DNA of 64,000 bases from Marasmius tenuissimus (Eukaryota; Basidiomycota; Agaricomycetes; Agaricales; Marasmiaceae). Location of the stretch: the NCBI GenBank assembly GCA_029532415.1, contig JAQOTA010000054.1, positions 2,294,001 through 2,358,000 of the forward strand. The letters run 5' to 3'. The translations under genes and the position numbers were made by a program. Of the stretch, positions 12,797-24,665 are shown piece after piece. The notes under the pieces are model-generated. The model was not told where the DNA came from, ran no database searches, and saw only the letters and a program-made list of their open reading frames with translations. How positions within the stretch are numbered: position 1 is the stretch's first letter; each line of letters opens with the position of its first letter.

Positions 12797-15138
12797 ATGT
12801 CGCAGCCCATGCAGACCACTAGATCACAGTTCGACGTTTCCACAGCAGTGGACAATCTCAAGTCGCGTTTTATGCGCGAGTGGTTGAGAGATCCTGTGGA
12901 GGACGAGATTATCCTGTGGAATGATTCCAATGAGAGTCTTGTGAGTGCCACATCATCCCCCATTGAGTGATGCTATCGTTGCTCATATACGGCACTTTGA
13001 AAGACTTGTCGGAACTGCTCTCAAGCAAAGGCCAGATGCACTACCAGTGGCCCTGGTTCTTTACCGTGTACAAGATGCACCACGCTCAACACGCAGCAAA
13101 TATGTACACGAGTCATCGAGGAGAGACGTACGCGCGTGAAGAGCATCATGAATTTGGATGAAGATACGTTGGTCGCGTTGCAAGGAGCATGCTTTCACAC
13201 TCGGAGTCTCCCTCAGCCGCAGCCCAACTCGAACACTATCGGCACCAACCGGGACGTCCATCCCCGAACTGTTTGGGACCCGCCAACGCCGGCTCCTTCG
13301 ATACCATGCATGACCTACGGCCATCGACAACGATCGCCCTCACCTTCCAGCTCTGATTTCTCCCGCCACACAACCCCAACCCCAAGTTTACCTTCCATTC
13401 GACATTCCATTGCTGGACCACCTTTTGCTCCTCCATCCCGCTGCGCCAACACTCCGGAGGTCATTGATCTCACCGGCGATTCGGAAGCTACTGCCATCGC
13501 CCCGCATGCTCGACCTCCGTCTCCCCGCCAGCACTACACGCCCCCGGTCAGGGAACCCCGTCCCAACTACGGTTCAGTCCGTCACAACTCAGCAAGTGCC
13601 ACGCATTCTCGCCTCAACTCTTACCCACCTGGATCTGCTTTCGGTGTCTTCGCGTCTGGCCACTCTGCACCCCCTAGTTTTCGACATAGTTTACCCAGCA
13701 GCAGCAGTAGCGGTAGCTTGTCTCTCTTACCCACGGGACGGCGACAAAGCTTTGAAAGCCAGTTGCCTGCAGCTTCTCCGCTGTACATGCCTCCTCCGCC
13801 TCCTGCCTCTGCTCCTGTTGCTTCTATGGCATCCAGTTATCCCTCCTCACCCCGTGGGCCGCCTCCTTTGACGGCACCTTCACCCCGCACAGGCTCTCTG
13901 CATTCACCGTTTTCCTCGCCCGAGGATGCATTTCCCCGGCAATCTAGGGAAGTCCCAATGTCATTCGTTCAACAAGAGTCAGAAAAAATCCGGCAGGTTA
14001 CAGCAATGCTCGCTCAACGTAATTCACAAATACGTGTCCTAAGCGAACGTTATCCGTTGAGTGAAGGAGCGACCAATCCAGTCGGTGACAGTCGCCGGAA
14101 ACGCGAGGATCATCAGGAATACATGGTCGATGGAAGGGGTGCCAGAGACCTGGTAGCACGGCTGGAGGACGAGCTCGACAGATCACGCAATCTGAATCAG
14201 AGACTGATTCAACACAACGAGGAGCTTCGAAGTACCCAGAGAGATATGGATGCGCTGAGGCATGCTTATAGAGACCTTCTCCAGAAGAACGAGACGTTGG
14301 AGCGACAGAGGACGGGCACGCCGGTCCAAATGATGCGGCATATGAGGTTGTCCGAGCCTGGTCGTGATGCCAGGGACGTTAATCTCCATGAAATGGGCAT
14401 CGAAGACAGGCATGAGGACTGTGCAATACATGTTGTCCGGAGGGACCTGCAAGACGCGCTGAGAGAGCTCAGTGTAGCAAAAGAAGCATTGAACGACCGA
14501 ACGGCGGCGAGGTATGATCTCGCTTTATCATCAAGCCTGCAGGGTGCGTACATGTACTTTTCGATTGATATCACCTTGTTTTTAATACGTTCTGCAGGGG
14601 AACACAGCGGGTCTAGTGTGCCGAAGAACTACGCAGATCGAGGTAAGATTCATTCCCCCTCTCTTTAGGTTTGATATCAAACAGGCCTCTTCCTCTGACA
14701 GACTCCCAAACTCGTCGGGCCATCGAGGAGCATACAAATCTTCAACATATTATCCGCAGCCTCACCCAAGCCCGGAGCGATTTCTTCAGTAGCAGAATAT
14801 CAAAGACGGACATGTTGGATACTATCGATCGAATGGAGAAACAGCTCGATCAGATGGCCCGGCGATTCCTCGAAGATCTGCCAAACAAATATGAGGGATT
14901 CGTGGAGGCTTTGGGGACAGAAAGAAACGGGATTGGGAACCTTATCCAGATGCCTGGGGTGATTCAAGGGTCCGGCGGAAACGGTGGAACACGATTGTCC
15001 TCTCTCCACGGACCAGGTAGCCCAAGTAATGCAGTTGGCCCCATCAGCCCCAGCAGTGGGGGCAGCGGTAGCTTGAGCCCCGAAACCAGGCTCAAGAGGA
15101 GAAGAATTGAAGATATCATGGGTGAGGAGTCCGAATGA
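12797..15138 (+). CDS. Zn2Cys6 zinc-cluster transcription factor with coiled coil
   Basis: Probable nuclear DNA-binding regulator. The four-exon model gives 721 residues. Exon 1 (MSQPMQTTRSQFD...) ends in a GTGAGT donor; exon 2 opens with TCRNCSQAKARC. The binuclear cluster cysteines fall at about residues 50, 53, 60, 70, 73 and 82, spaced C-x2-C-x6-C-x9-C-x2-C-x8-C, within the fungal range. It is followed by a long Pro/Ser-rich low-complexity part (about 100-330), a charged coiled-coil region (EDELDRSRNLNQRLIQHNEE, then a heptad stretch to about residue 530), a second helical part (MEKQLDQMARRFLEDLP), and a basic C-terminal patch KRRRIED that may be a nuclear signal. No fungal-specific 'middle homology' domain was recognised. 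Two tiny exons near 14598-14642 keep the frame. Target genes are unknown. Confidence 0.8.
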
Positions 15139-15661
15139 TGTATGGGCATCTCGCCCTTACCTCGGACCGGGTTCTATTCTTAAGTGCGTCACTTACTCTG
15201 TGGGTCGTGCTATCGTGCTCTCCATCTGGGAGTCTATCTCTATTGACGAGACTGACTGACTTCAGTGGTTTCTCCAGTTACTCCACTTTCTGCTGACTTG
15301 CGAGAGGCAGTGCGCTGCCTCCTCGTTGTTCGGCGCTCGAAGCATCACAGGAACAATATTTTAACTCCACCTCTTTACTCTGTGCTCTAGACTTTCTCTC
15401 TTCTTTTCCCCGCTATCTTGTCGGTTCTCCACATTCATAGATATAGCATACGGTCACGCTCTGATCAGTCGGAATCATGCCTCCTCCGGGAACCTCGCCG
15501 TTAACGTCATTTCTCTTGTCCAGTTGGATGGTATAAAAATTCGACCTCTTCACTCTTTCATGCATCGCTAGGATCTTTCCGCATCCCAACATCTTCTAGG
15601 ATCGATCCTGCCTTTATCACGACACGAACGAAGCACTTTGCATATATCCAATTCATCCGTC
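15139..15661. other. intergenic region with promoter of the small stress-type gene
   Basis: Pyrimidine-rich sequence with no gene of its own. It carries the TATA box listed separately and a CT-rich stretch (about 15362-15418) of the kind often found upstream of highly expressed fungal genes. Confidence 0.5.
15533..15540 (+). promoter_or_regulatory. TATA box
   Basis: TATAAAAA lies 122 bases upstream of the ATG at 15662 and is followed by a CT-rich leader, the usual arrangement for strongly or inducibly transcribed fungal genes. Confidence 0.6.
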
Positions 15662-15990
15662 ATGAGTTCGCTCTTTGCCACGAGAACTTTTCAGCTCAAC
15701 GACGCCAGTACAGAGAGGCACGACACCAAGGCTGGTCCTGGGCTTGCCGACAAAATCAGGGGTGGGCTGCTTCCGCGTCTCCTCTGTCCTAGCGCCTTCT
15801 TACTCACTTTGTTGTCAGGCTCTACTGAAGTCGCTGTAGGCAAAGTAATGAAGAATCAAGAGACGGCGGAGAGGGCCCAAGAAAGGTAAGCCCTACTTTC
15901 ATCTCATTGTTGACCGCGAGCTTGACTGGCGGTTACAGACCACGACAAATACACACATTACCAGTACTTGATGTCTTTGTGTGGGCGTGA
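15662..15990 (+). CDS. small CsbD-like stress-type protein
   Basis: Three exons encode about 70 residues: MSSLFATRTFQLNDASTERH, then GPGLADKIRGSTEVAVGKVM, then KNQETAERAQER and a short tail to TGA. The DKIRG...VGKVMKNQE arrangement recalls small fungal stress proteins related to bacterial CsbD (KIKG...GKv.g...). It has no signal peptide or membrane segment and is very polar. The strong TATA promoter fits an inducible abundant protein. The family assignment rests on a short motif; the last exon (PRQIHTLPVLDVFVWA) is less certain. Confidence 0.6.
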
Positions 15991-16531
15991 ATGCGATGGA
16001 TCAACAAACCTATATTGGCTAACATATGTATATTTCTACTGTTGTATTTATCTTGTACTGTTACTTGTACTTCTAGTGCCCCATAGTCTCTTCCTGTACG
16101 ATCACTGCAATACTTTCGAATGACAACACACCTTTTCCGATGGACCGTTCACGCGACGTTCGCGTCATTGGACCATACGCTTGACAAGCCCCTCCTGACG
16201 CCCATCTACTACTATTTCGCACCCCTGGTGAGGTGGGTTCCCACCGGCACCCATCATCCTCCCGTGAATTTCTCTCGTCCTCTCACGTTACTCTTCTTGC
16301 TACCAGTATCCCCCCGGATATTAGAATTTATGTACCCGATATGTATCAACGTCATTATCGCGGTTGATTGGGTCTGGTACCAATGTGAGAAGCCGTATAC
16401 TCACAACCGCCCTTTTCATCGCAAGTAAGAGCTTGGACGTCACAGCACACTCCTAGAGCGACATGGGCGTGTGAACAACTGGAGGATATATTATCTGGGT
16501 AGGAAAGTGCGCATGAGTGAGTCACTATACC
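15991..16531. other. intergenic, no gene seen
   Basis: This is the 3' flank of the small gene and the upstream flank of the dioxygenase. A 102-codon frame (16120-16428) shows no family resemblance. Confidence 0.4.
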
Positions 16532-17919
16532 ATGTCTGCTACCACCACCGAAACTCGCAGTGCTGATAACTCCAGCTTCACTATCACCCTCCACCCATCT
16601 CCGACTGCCGAGAAAGGTTCTCCCGGCCAACCCACTCCGAAGGACCGCGGCCAGGGTCCATTTGAGTCGTACCCGTATGCCGACTTACTCCCGAAGGTCT
16701 TCCCGAAGGAGGGAGAGCTTAACCCACCTCTGGAGGACTTCGAACATGAGGATCCCGGAATGAGGGCGCTCAAACACGAGAACCCCAGAGCATTCTTGGA
16801 AAACGCCACCAAGATTACCCACATGTGTCCCGCCATCGGGACTGAGGTCGAGGGGGTGAACTTACACAAGTTGACCAACGACGAAAGAGATCAACTTGCT
16901 CTTGAAGTGGCGCGAAGGAAACTCATGGTTCGTGCCTGTCTACCCGTGCATAGGCTTAGAAAATGAATGAAGCTGACATGTTTTGATGAAGGTATTCCGG
17001 GATCAAGACGACTTCTTCAACGCGGGAGGAGGATTTTGGCAGGATTTTGGGACCTATTTTGGTGAGCTGGTCACTCGCCATTTCCGAAAAACCGTCGTCG
17101 TGATTGAAATCTCCAAGGACGGCTGCATGTTCATCCTACTGGAGGACATCCCGAGGATTTACCCGAGATACACATGATATACCGTGATGAGAAAACGGTC
17201 TACTATGACACGGAGAACACCACTCGTTCCCTATGGCATACTGATATGTCCCATGAGCGGCAGCCCCCTGGTCTCACGTAGGTTGAGCTTGTTTATGTTG
17301 GGAATAGCGCTTCTGACTCTTTGTGTCAAAACTAGGGCCTTCTTCTTGTTTGCTCATCGTGAGTCGGAGTTTATACGCTAAGAAAGATACACTTGACAGA
17401 CTTGTATTTTTGGGGACAGCCGAGACGGGCGGCGACACGTTCTTTGCCTCAGGCGTTGAGGCTCTTCGAAGACTTTCGCCAGACTTTGTCGCGTATCTCA
17501 AGACACTTCGGCAGATACAAGTCGGCGTCGATCCCATCTCCGTTTCCCGCAGTGGCACCCGCGTTCGACCAGTCCGAAGGCCATGCGTGACAACGACCCA
17601 CCCGCTGGTTCGTCGTCATCCTGTGACGGGTGAAGAAGCTCTGTTCATCAACAGAGAGTCTACCAAAGGCATTGTTGGGTACAAGAAGCAAGAGAGCGAG
17701 TTGATCCTCAATTTCTTGTACAATCACATCGCCGCAGGTATCGATAGTCAGGCTAGAGTGAAATGGGCCCCAAAGACTGTGGTGTTGTGGGACAATAGAG
17801 TGACGCTTCACTCAGCCCTATTCGACTACGCAGGATCGCCGGAGAGGAGGCACGGTGCAAGGATTACTCCGCAAGCAGAAAGGCCAATTCCCGCATTGGA
17901 AGGATTGAAGTTGGATTGA
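16532..17919 (+). CDS. TauD/TfdA-type Fe(II)/2-oxoglutarate dioxygenase (alkylsulfonate type)
   Basis: Cytosolic non-haem iron oxygenase that would hydroxylate an alkylsulfonate, releasing sulfite as a sulfur source, as yeast Jlp1 does. It opens MSATTTETRSADNSS and contains CPAIGTEVEGVNLHKLTNDE, VFRDQDDF, GRLHVHPTGGHPEDLPEIH, then the iron site SLWHTDMSHERQPPGLT (His and Asp of HxD), the segment AETGGDTFFASGVEALRRLS, the distal His in VVLWDNRVTLHSALFDY, and the 2-oxoglutarate Arg in RRHGARITPQAERP. All three iron ligands and the Arg are present. Four introns; one uses a GTTCGT donor (16928). The ATG at 16532 gives the family's usual length of about 380 residues. The substrate is inferred from overall similarity only. 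Confidence 0.87.
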
Positions 17920-18205
17920 TGAGGTATATATCGGGAGATCATGATACTAGGGAAATATAAGTTTCTTTCGTGCTATTGCGATCGTCGTGATAAAATCTCA
18001 GATTCCAGAGTGCAATGGATTCGACGTGAAGAAAGGTGGAAGTTCTGAACAAGTGCCGTTCAACTTCGCGAAGGCAGGGATTACTGATTTGTAAGCATTT
18101 CCCATGCGCTTCAGGCCTCTGGTTGTCGCGAGTCACGTCGCTTGTGTCTTCCAACATCCTCCCACAACCCTTCCGTTTTGCTGCTATCTCGCCACCAAAA
18201 TCACA

Positions 18206-19897
18206 ATGGACGAAGACCTGATTGTTGTAGATGATGAAGAAATGCCACCCCCCTCAGAGCCGTCAGGTTCATCTCAACAAGCCGAATACTCACAAAATGC
18301 CTCATCTGGTTCAAGGACTTCATCTCGATTAAGAACAACTGTGCAACTCCCAAAAGCACCCTCTGAGCCCATTGTGGATCGGTCGACACGTCTTGCATCT
18401 TCAAGCAAATCGAAAGTACAACCCAAACTGAAGTTGAAGCTCAGCGAGAAAGCCGCCGCTCAAGCTCCGGGAATGTCGTTTTTGGGCCAGTTCGATAGGG
18501 AATTGGACTCGGACGACGAAGAACTGGCATTTGAGGAACAGTTTGTACTACGTATGCCTCCGGGGGAGGATTGTGAGAAGTTGAGGAAGATGGTAGTCGC
18601 CAGAGAGGTATCTAACGATGTGTGGTTCAAATTCAAAGGTGCACCCTCCTTCATGCATTAGGGCCATCACTCAATACTAAAGCCCTTATCAAAGATTCCC
18701 GTAGAGCTGTATTCCATATAGGAAACAACTATTATTCTTCAAAACTTGTGGACCTTCCGAGCATACTTGAGTCCCAGAAGACATTGGATAACAAACAGAT
18801 GTTCAAAGTGGCTGACATATGTCAGGTCGAACCATTGCCATACGCTATCTGGAGCTGCAAGTGCTGATATTCATGTTAGATGCTCGTGGTTGAGGACCGG
18901 ATCGAAAACGACGAAGCCATGGCACACCCGAGAGGGTTTAACATTGAAGAATTCATTTGGCCTCATGGGATAACACCCCCGCTACATCATGTCCGTAAAC
19001 GAAGGTTCCGAAAACGAATCAACAAACGGGTACGTTCTATCACAAATTGTATTCTTCGTCAATTAACAATCGGCCGACAGACTATTGAAAGTGTTGAGCA
19101 AGAGGTCGAACGGTTATTGGAGGCGGATAATATGGCTAGCGATGTCAAATATGGTAGGTTTCTACTCGGAAGTTTAGAACAGGCGACCACCTAACGTTGT
19201 TCGAATGCAGAGGTCCTCGAGAACGTAAATCCCGATCTGTCCGACTCAGAGTTTATCGAACGGGAGGAACCTATTGATGCACCGACCCCAGCTATCTCAG
19301 ACCTTGGAGACGCAGCTACTCCGGGTGATATGAACGGGCATGACGAAGACGCTGAGGACGATGATGAAGAGCCCGAGGGCGACATTGACGAAGAGTTGGC
19401 CGCCGAGTTGGCCGAAGCTCTTCATGACGAGGAGGGAGACGATGAAGAAGAGGACGATGATGATGAGAGCGACGAGGAAGAGGATGACGACGACGACGAC
19501 GATGAGGATGCTCAGGCGAGAAAACTCTTGAATGAGGAAATTCGGGACTTGGAAGCAGCTGTAGCGAAGAAGAACAGTGAAATCGCTAGCTCGGCCAACC
19601 CATTGATCAGGGTACGTTCTCCCAAGGCTGTTGGGCGTTGTCCACGTATTTACAATTCTCCAGAAACGATTCGAGGACGCCCTCAAGAAACTGACTGCCG
19701 ACCTGGAAATGAAGTTGGTGCAGCGTGACGAGCTGACGGAGCAGCAGCGAATGAAGAAGGAGGGGATATCGTTGGACCGCGATCCCGATTCAGACTCAGA
19801 GGCGGCAGAGGATGGTGGCGCTCAAGAAGGCAGGCCGATTGAGGACGATGACCTCTTTGGAGGTGACAGAGATCCAATGGACATGGACATGGATTAG
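18206..19897 (+). CDS. TAF7: transcription factor TFIID subunit 7 (TAF7)
   Basis: Nuclear general transcription factor subunit that binds TAF1 in TFIID. The protein starts MDEDLIVVDDEEMPPPSE; a Ser/basic linker precedes the conserved TAFII55 N-terminal domain with EEQFVLRMPPGEDCEKLRKM, RRAVFHIGNNYYSSKLVDLP, ILESQKTLDNKQMFKVADI and the motif HPRGFNIEEFIWPHGITPPL followed by HHVRKRRFRKRINKR. The C-terminal half is strongly acidic (19330-19515, long Asp/Glu runs), then a coiled coil (LLNEEIRDLEAAVAKKN) and a further acidic tail ending GDRDPMDMDMD. Five or more introns. All conserved blocks are present in order. Confidence 0.92.
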
Positions 19898-20552
19898 GCG
19901 CACCCCGTACCCCTCCTAAACCATCACCGATTCCCTGCTCTATTGTGTTCCGTTGGCTCAAAGAGGGCTGTCGCAGGCCCATGGGAATCTTTTCGGATCG
20001 TTTTGACGAATTTATGACACACACGGCAGTGTTGATGAAACTGGTGGTTTGTGCACCTCGTCTCTACATTCACCAACAAATGGTTTAGTTTGGGGCGGAG
20101 TAGAGGGAGGGGCCTTCCATCAAAACAAAAACTTGTACAGCATAGAAGACGAGCTCCAAGCTTGTCGCTTAGTACCTGTTCATTCGTGTCTGATCTGAGC
20201 CTGGGATTGTCTTGCGGCTGCCTTTACATAGAGCCGGGTTAAACTGGGCTTGCGGACTCTCTACTCTTACCTCTATCACTTCCTCTTATATAACATAGGT
20301 GAACGGCCATTCTAGTTCTCCCAGACTACATCGCAATACCCTTCCTTCAATCCTACCCCTGTACCTTTCGTAAAACTGCCTTCCCTCATTCATAAGCGGA
20401 CTCCCGATTTGTTGTGAGTGTTTCACAAGTAACGCTCGCCAGTTCACACAATTACGACTCACGCGCTAACTGCGACTCAATTGCTCGGCCGTTTACTTTC
20501 TCCTTAAATCTCTCTTCACTTCAACTTCTTTGTCTGGACCAGCTCTTTTGAG
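19898..20552. other. intergenic, TAF7 3' flank and chorismate mutase promoter
   Basis: No gene seen. An AT-rich stretch TATATAA lies at about 20286-20292, with CT-rich sequence to about 20530, consistent with the promoter and leader of the next gene. Another 63-codon frame at 20051 is not protein-like. Confidence 0.4.
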
Positions 20553-21637
20553 ATGCAGTCGGGGAACTACCTGGTTGGAGATCCTCTCAGTTTGGAGAGA
20601 ATTCGCTCTGTCCTTACCAGGCTTGAAGATACCATCATCTTCGGTCTGATAGAGCGTGCCCAATATGCACACAATCCTCGGATGTACCAACCAGGCGCAT
20701 TCAAAGAGCTTCAAGAGCACGGCTTCCCGGGCAGCTGGCTAGATTGGTTCTTAAAGGAGACAGAAGCTTTCCATGGTGTGTTCAATTATATCGAGACTTC
20801 CGCATCGTGCTAAATCATTCGATAGCAAAGGCTAGACGGTATACTAGGTATTTCCGTCTCGTCATGGTCAATACCCGTCATTTCCGACTGATTTCTCTCT
20901 CGATAGCCCGGACGAAACTCCATTTACTGAAAATCTACCAGAACCCGTATTGCCGCCTCTCAAGTTCCCAGAGATCCTTTTCCCCAATACTATCAACGCC
21001 AATCCTTCTATCCTCGCCTTCTACGTGTGTCATATAATCCCACGCATAACAAGTCAGGCTACTCGTACTCTAGCGGCATCGAAACGTGCTCAAGGAATAC
21101 TAGGAAGCGCGGAATTCGAGGATGATGGCAACTACGGTAGTGCCGCAACTCTCGATGTTGAAGTCCTTCAAGCGGTCAGCAAACGAGTGCATTACGGTAC
21201 GTATTCGGCACCTTCTTGTGGACACCAAGGCTGACGTCGATGTAGGAAAATTTGTTTCCGAATCCAAATTCCTTGAAAAGCCGTCTGCATTCATCCCACA
21301 TATCCTGAAGCCAAACCGGAAAGCATTGGAGGACCTTATCACGAAACCAGAAGTAGAAAAGCGATTGTTGGAGCGTCTAGCGAAGAAAGCTGCCACTTAC
21401 TCCCAAAGCTTGGACGCCTCCGGTACGGAGAAGATTGATATATCAGGCGTGGTCGACCTGTACGAGAGCTACATTATACCATTAACGAAGGAGGTGGAGG
21501 TATGTTGACGGGCATCCAAACTCTCGCTCAAGAGCTACTTCTGACCTGTCCCGGTTTAGGTTGAGTACCTTTTGCACCGACTGGATGGTTTGTCTGAGGA
21601 CGACATTCAACGGCTAGCCAACGAGGGATCACCTTGA
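20553..21637 (+). CDS. ARO7: chorismate mutase
   Basis: Converts chorismate to prephenate, the first step toward phenylalanine and tyrosine. It starts [20 protein letters not shown] with the conserved substrate-site helix [21 protein letters not shown], then [38 protein letters not shown], the [21 protein letters not shown] helix and KFVSESKFL, and ends [20 protein letters not shown]. This is the eukaryotic all-helical AroQ type, with the extra segments that form the tyrosine/tryptophan effector site in yeast. Five short introns. Length (about 265 residues) is normal. Confidence 0.93.
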
Positions 21638-22059
21638 GGTATATCAGAACCTAGACGTGTCGTTCCCTGTATTGAAGCTACCACCAATTGTACAATCACC
21701 GATAGAAAACATTCGCACTGGATCGATTCTTCGAACTACTGATAATTGCATAAACACGACCCAAATTCCGCCTTCCTAATCGTGCTAAACTGAAAAGATA
21801 AGAAAACTAAAGTATGTGCTGCTGAATAGATAGGCATGTGAATTCGAGAAGATTACAGATGTGAAGACGAACTCTGTCCAACAGACTTTCCTGGAATACA
21901 AAGATGATGATAGAAGGCGGCACCAGCACTCGAGATGAAGTAAAGGTTTAGAGAAACTGAGAAGCAGGGGTATAGGAAGTTGGTAAATAAATCAAGCAAA
22001 AAGGGACTTGGATAAGAGATCATAAGCCTAGATCTAGGAGCCCACTATCAGCTTGAATC
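21638..22059. other. convergent intergenic region
   Basis: This lies between the 3' ends of chorismate mutase (+) and the septin-like gene (-). It is AT-rich, with no gene or strong hairpin seen. Confidence 0.4.
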
Positions 22060-24213
22060 CTAGGCAGACTGAACATCATACTCACCTTCCAGAAGACGAT
22101 TTCTTTCGTCGTCCGTAATTTGTCTGGTAGCACGACGAGCGAGAAGCTTCTCCGTTCGGTACTTCTCGTATAGAACTTCCCGTGTGTGTGTCTTCAGCAT
22201 CTGGAGACGAAAGCAACCAAAGATTAGCCTCTGCAGATCCGAGGTTCTGAGAATTATTACCTTCAGATGGGTGGATAGTACAGCGGTCCGTAGAGCCGCG
22301 AAATCGCAATGATCGGGGTCAAGAACATCGATGGTTCCCCAACGATATTTCCTAATAAACACTCCTTTCATGTCCTGCGGTGGTCCGTTCAAATACGCAG
22401 GCGTGGCAGGAATCGTATCTGCGATAGATGCCGGCTTGCCCTCTTCGGATGGTTGTACAGGCGATGAAGACCCAGTCTCCAACGCCTGGCTGTCCGGTTC
22501 AATCAAGGGCTTCCTTTGTCTTCGTGCATCGGGAGCAATCAAAGCGAAAGGCATCACGGCCGCAAGATCCGGTCTTGAGACGATAAGCGCAGAGAAACGA
22601 ACATTGGCAACACTCTCCCGGTCATTTAGATCAGGAGACATGGGGCGTCTGTCGTCTTCGGCAGCTTGAGAAAGATCCCTACGAGAACGAGACCTCGACA
22701 AGGTACGGTGGCGAGAGGGGCGAAGCTTAATCACAGGTCGAGATTGTCTTTCTTCCTCTTCGTCGTCGTCCTCACTGCTGTGACCGGCTCCGCTCGCGCT
22801 GTCATCGGGAGAGACAGCGAAATGGGTTTTGGCGTTCCTGCCATTCTGCCCTCGAGTCTTAGAACGTTCTCTGTTCTTCTCCGCTGAGCCGAAGACACCA
22901 AAATCCAAGCCAGCCTCGGCCAAGGTCTTCCTCACAGCTTCCTTTACACCTACGAGCTTTTCGTCCGTCAGTGAGTCCGCCTTGGCCACAACAGGTAATA
23001 CGTTGCATCGCGTTGCTAGCCTGCGGATAACGCGTAATTCGGCTGGTGACATCGTGAGAGGGGGTTCTTCTTCTTCGGCTTCCTCGTCGTCAGAGTCGGA
23101 GGATGTATCGGGGATGAGGTCTGGTGGATTCTTTTGGGAGAGGGTGGTCTCAGAACGCGATTTCACAGGGAGTGAAGATCGAGCGCGTCGCTCGGCAGAG
23201 GTCATGATGGAGTTGGGCTCAATCATGTAGATACATCTGTCAAATAAAAGAATTGAGGGGTCAGCGAAAGAAGGCACGTAACAATATGCAATCCATCATG
23301 AAACAAACGGCAAACAATGATAGGGAGACTTACAAGTGAATGTGTTGGTCGCCCTTGCTCTTCCGAATGACCTTCGACTCCTGTAGAAAATGGTCAGATT
23401 CGGCAAAATGAACCAAATTGACAAACGCACTTCGCTCATCGTGTCGGCGTATTGCGCGTCAACATAACGCATTATGGTGCTGACTTGTCTCTCCAACCTC
23501 AGTTCTCTCCCTTCGGCATAATCCAGACCCGGCGTGTCCACGACAGATAACAACACGCGATCAAACCGAGACTCGCAAATTTCGATGCTTGCAGTCTGGA
23601 TAGACTGCGTCGTTTTGGGAGACCCGCGTAGGAACCTTTCGACCGCAACCTTCTGGTTGACAGTGGCGGACGGCGACAAGTCTGCCGTTTCCAGAATCAG
23701 GCGAAGAAGAGAAGTCTTCCCGGTACCCAGGCCACCAACAACCTAAAGGTAGTGAGGTTACACTCATTGAGTTTATCTGAGTATTGAGTGATATCCCCGA
23801 AAACTCACCATCACATTGAATGTCGGTGCTTGCCTTGTTCTTCGTTGACTGTATCTCGGTATTGGGGCTGGGGAATTCTTCCAATTGTCGAAAGCCGAAG
23901 GTGGATGCGACATGTACAGCGAAGAAATGGGGCCTCCTGCGATAGCTGAAGCAGAAGTGGAACCTGAAGAGGGCCGAAACGGTTTGTGGAACGGTATGGG
24001 ATGGTTGGGAGGCCCCTGCAAGGAGGTTTTAGTCGCACCTTCGACACGTCTGCCTTGCTGTTGATAATCTTGGTCGTTGTTGCCAATACTGGACACGTCT
24101 ACGAGACTTTCTGGCCATGGTATGCCTTGCTTGTGGACTTCTGGGAGGGAAGGGGAGGTTCTGACTTTTGGTTGCTGTGGGGGGTGTTTCGACTTGCGAC
24201 GTAAGGAGAACAT
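22060..24213 (-). CDS. septin-like GTPase
   Basis: P-loop GTPase of the septin superfamily. The start MFSLRRKSKHPPQQPKVRTS is basic; a low-complexity segment leads to the G domain: G1 VVGGLGTGKTSLLRLILET, G3 VVDTPGLDYAEGRELRLERQ, G4 CNVLPVVAKADSLTDEKL, and the septin-specific block YRWGTIDVLDPDHCDFAALR near the end, then THTREVLYEKYRTEKLLA. It differs from canonical cytoskeletal septins by long acidic or Ser-rich insertions (EEAEEEEPPLT before G4; SSEDDDEEEERQSRP after it) and by the lack of a long C-terminal coiled coil. It probably binds GTP; whether it joins septin filaments is unclear. Four or so introns, one just before G1. It is a paralogue of the G domain in the fusion gene at 34597-38002. 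Confidence 0.85.
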
Positions 24214-24665
24214 GATGGTTCAAAGACAAGGAATGAGAAATGAGAGCTGAGGTAGAGTGTGTAAATAAAGGCAAGGTACAACGGGATAATATAGACAAAG
24301 GGAGAGTGAGGTCAGCCTCACAAAGGGCGACAGAGAAAATGGGAAAATTGGGCGCTTATGTCTGGGGAAGAGACACGTTTCACAGCCACTGTCACTGGAA
24401 GATCTTCACAAAGGAGGCGTTCCCACGCTCTTTATCTAGCCATTCTCTATCGCGACCGGGTTGCAAGATACGTTTGGCACCAGTTAGTTGTGTTTCTAAC
24501 CGCTGCGCTGTAGGAGAGTATCGTCAGTGTCAGATTCAATTCAGTCCTATCCGTGTCGATTCCGGACCGCTACAGAACGCTCAGGTTGTGGCGTACTTAC
24601 GCAAATTATCGAATATGGACCCATATTGGAGGTCGGGTAGCTCACAATTTCGGTTCTCTCGAGGG

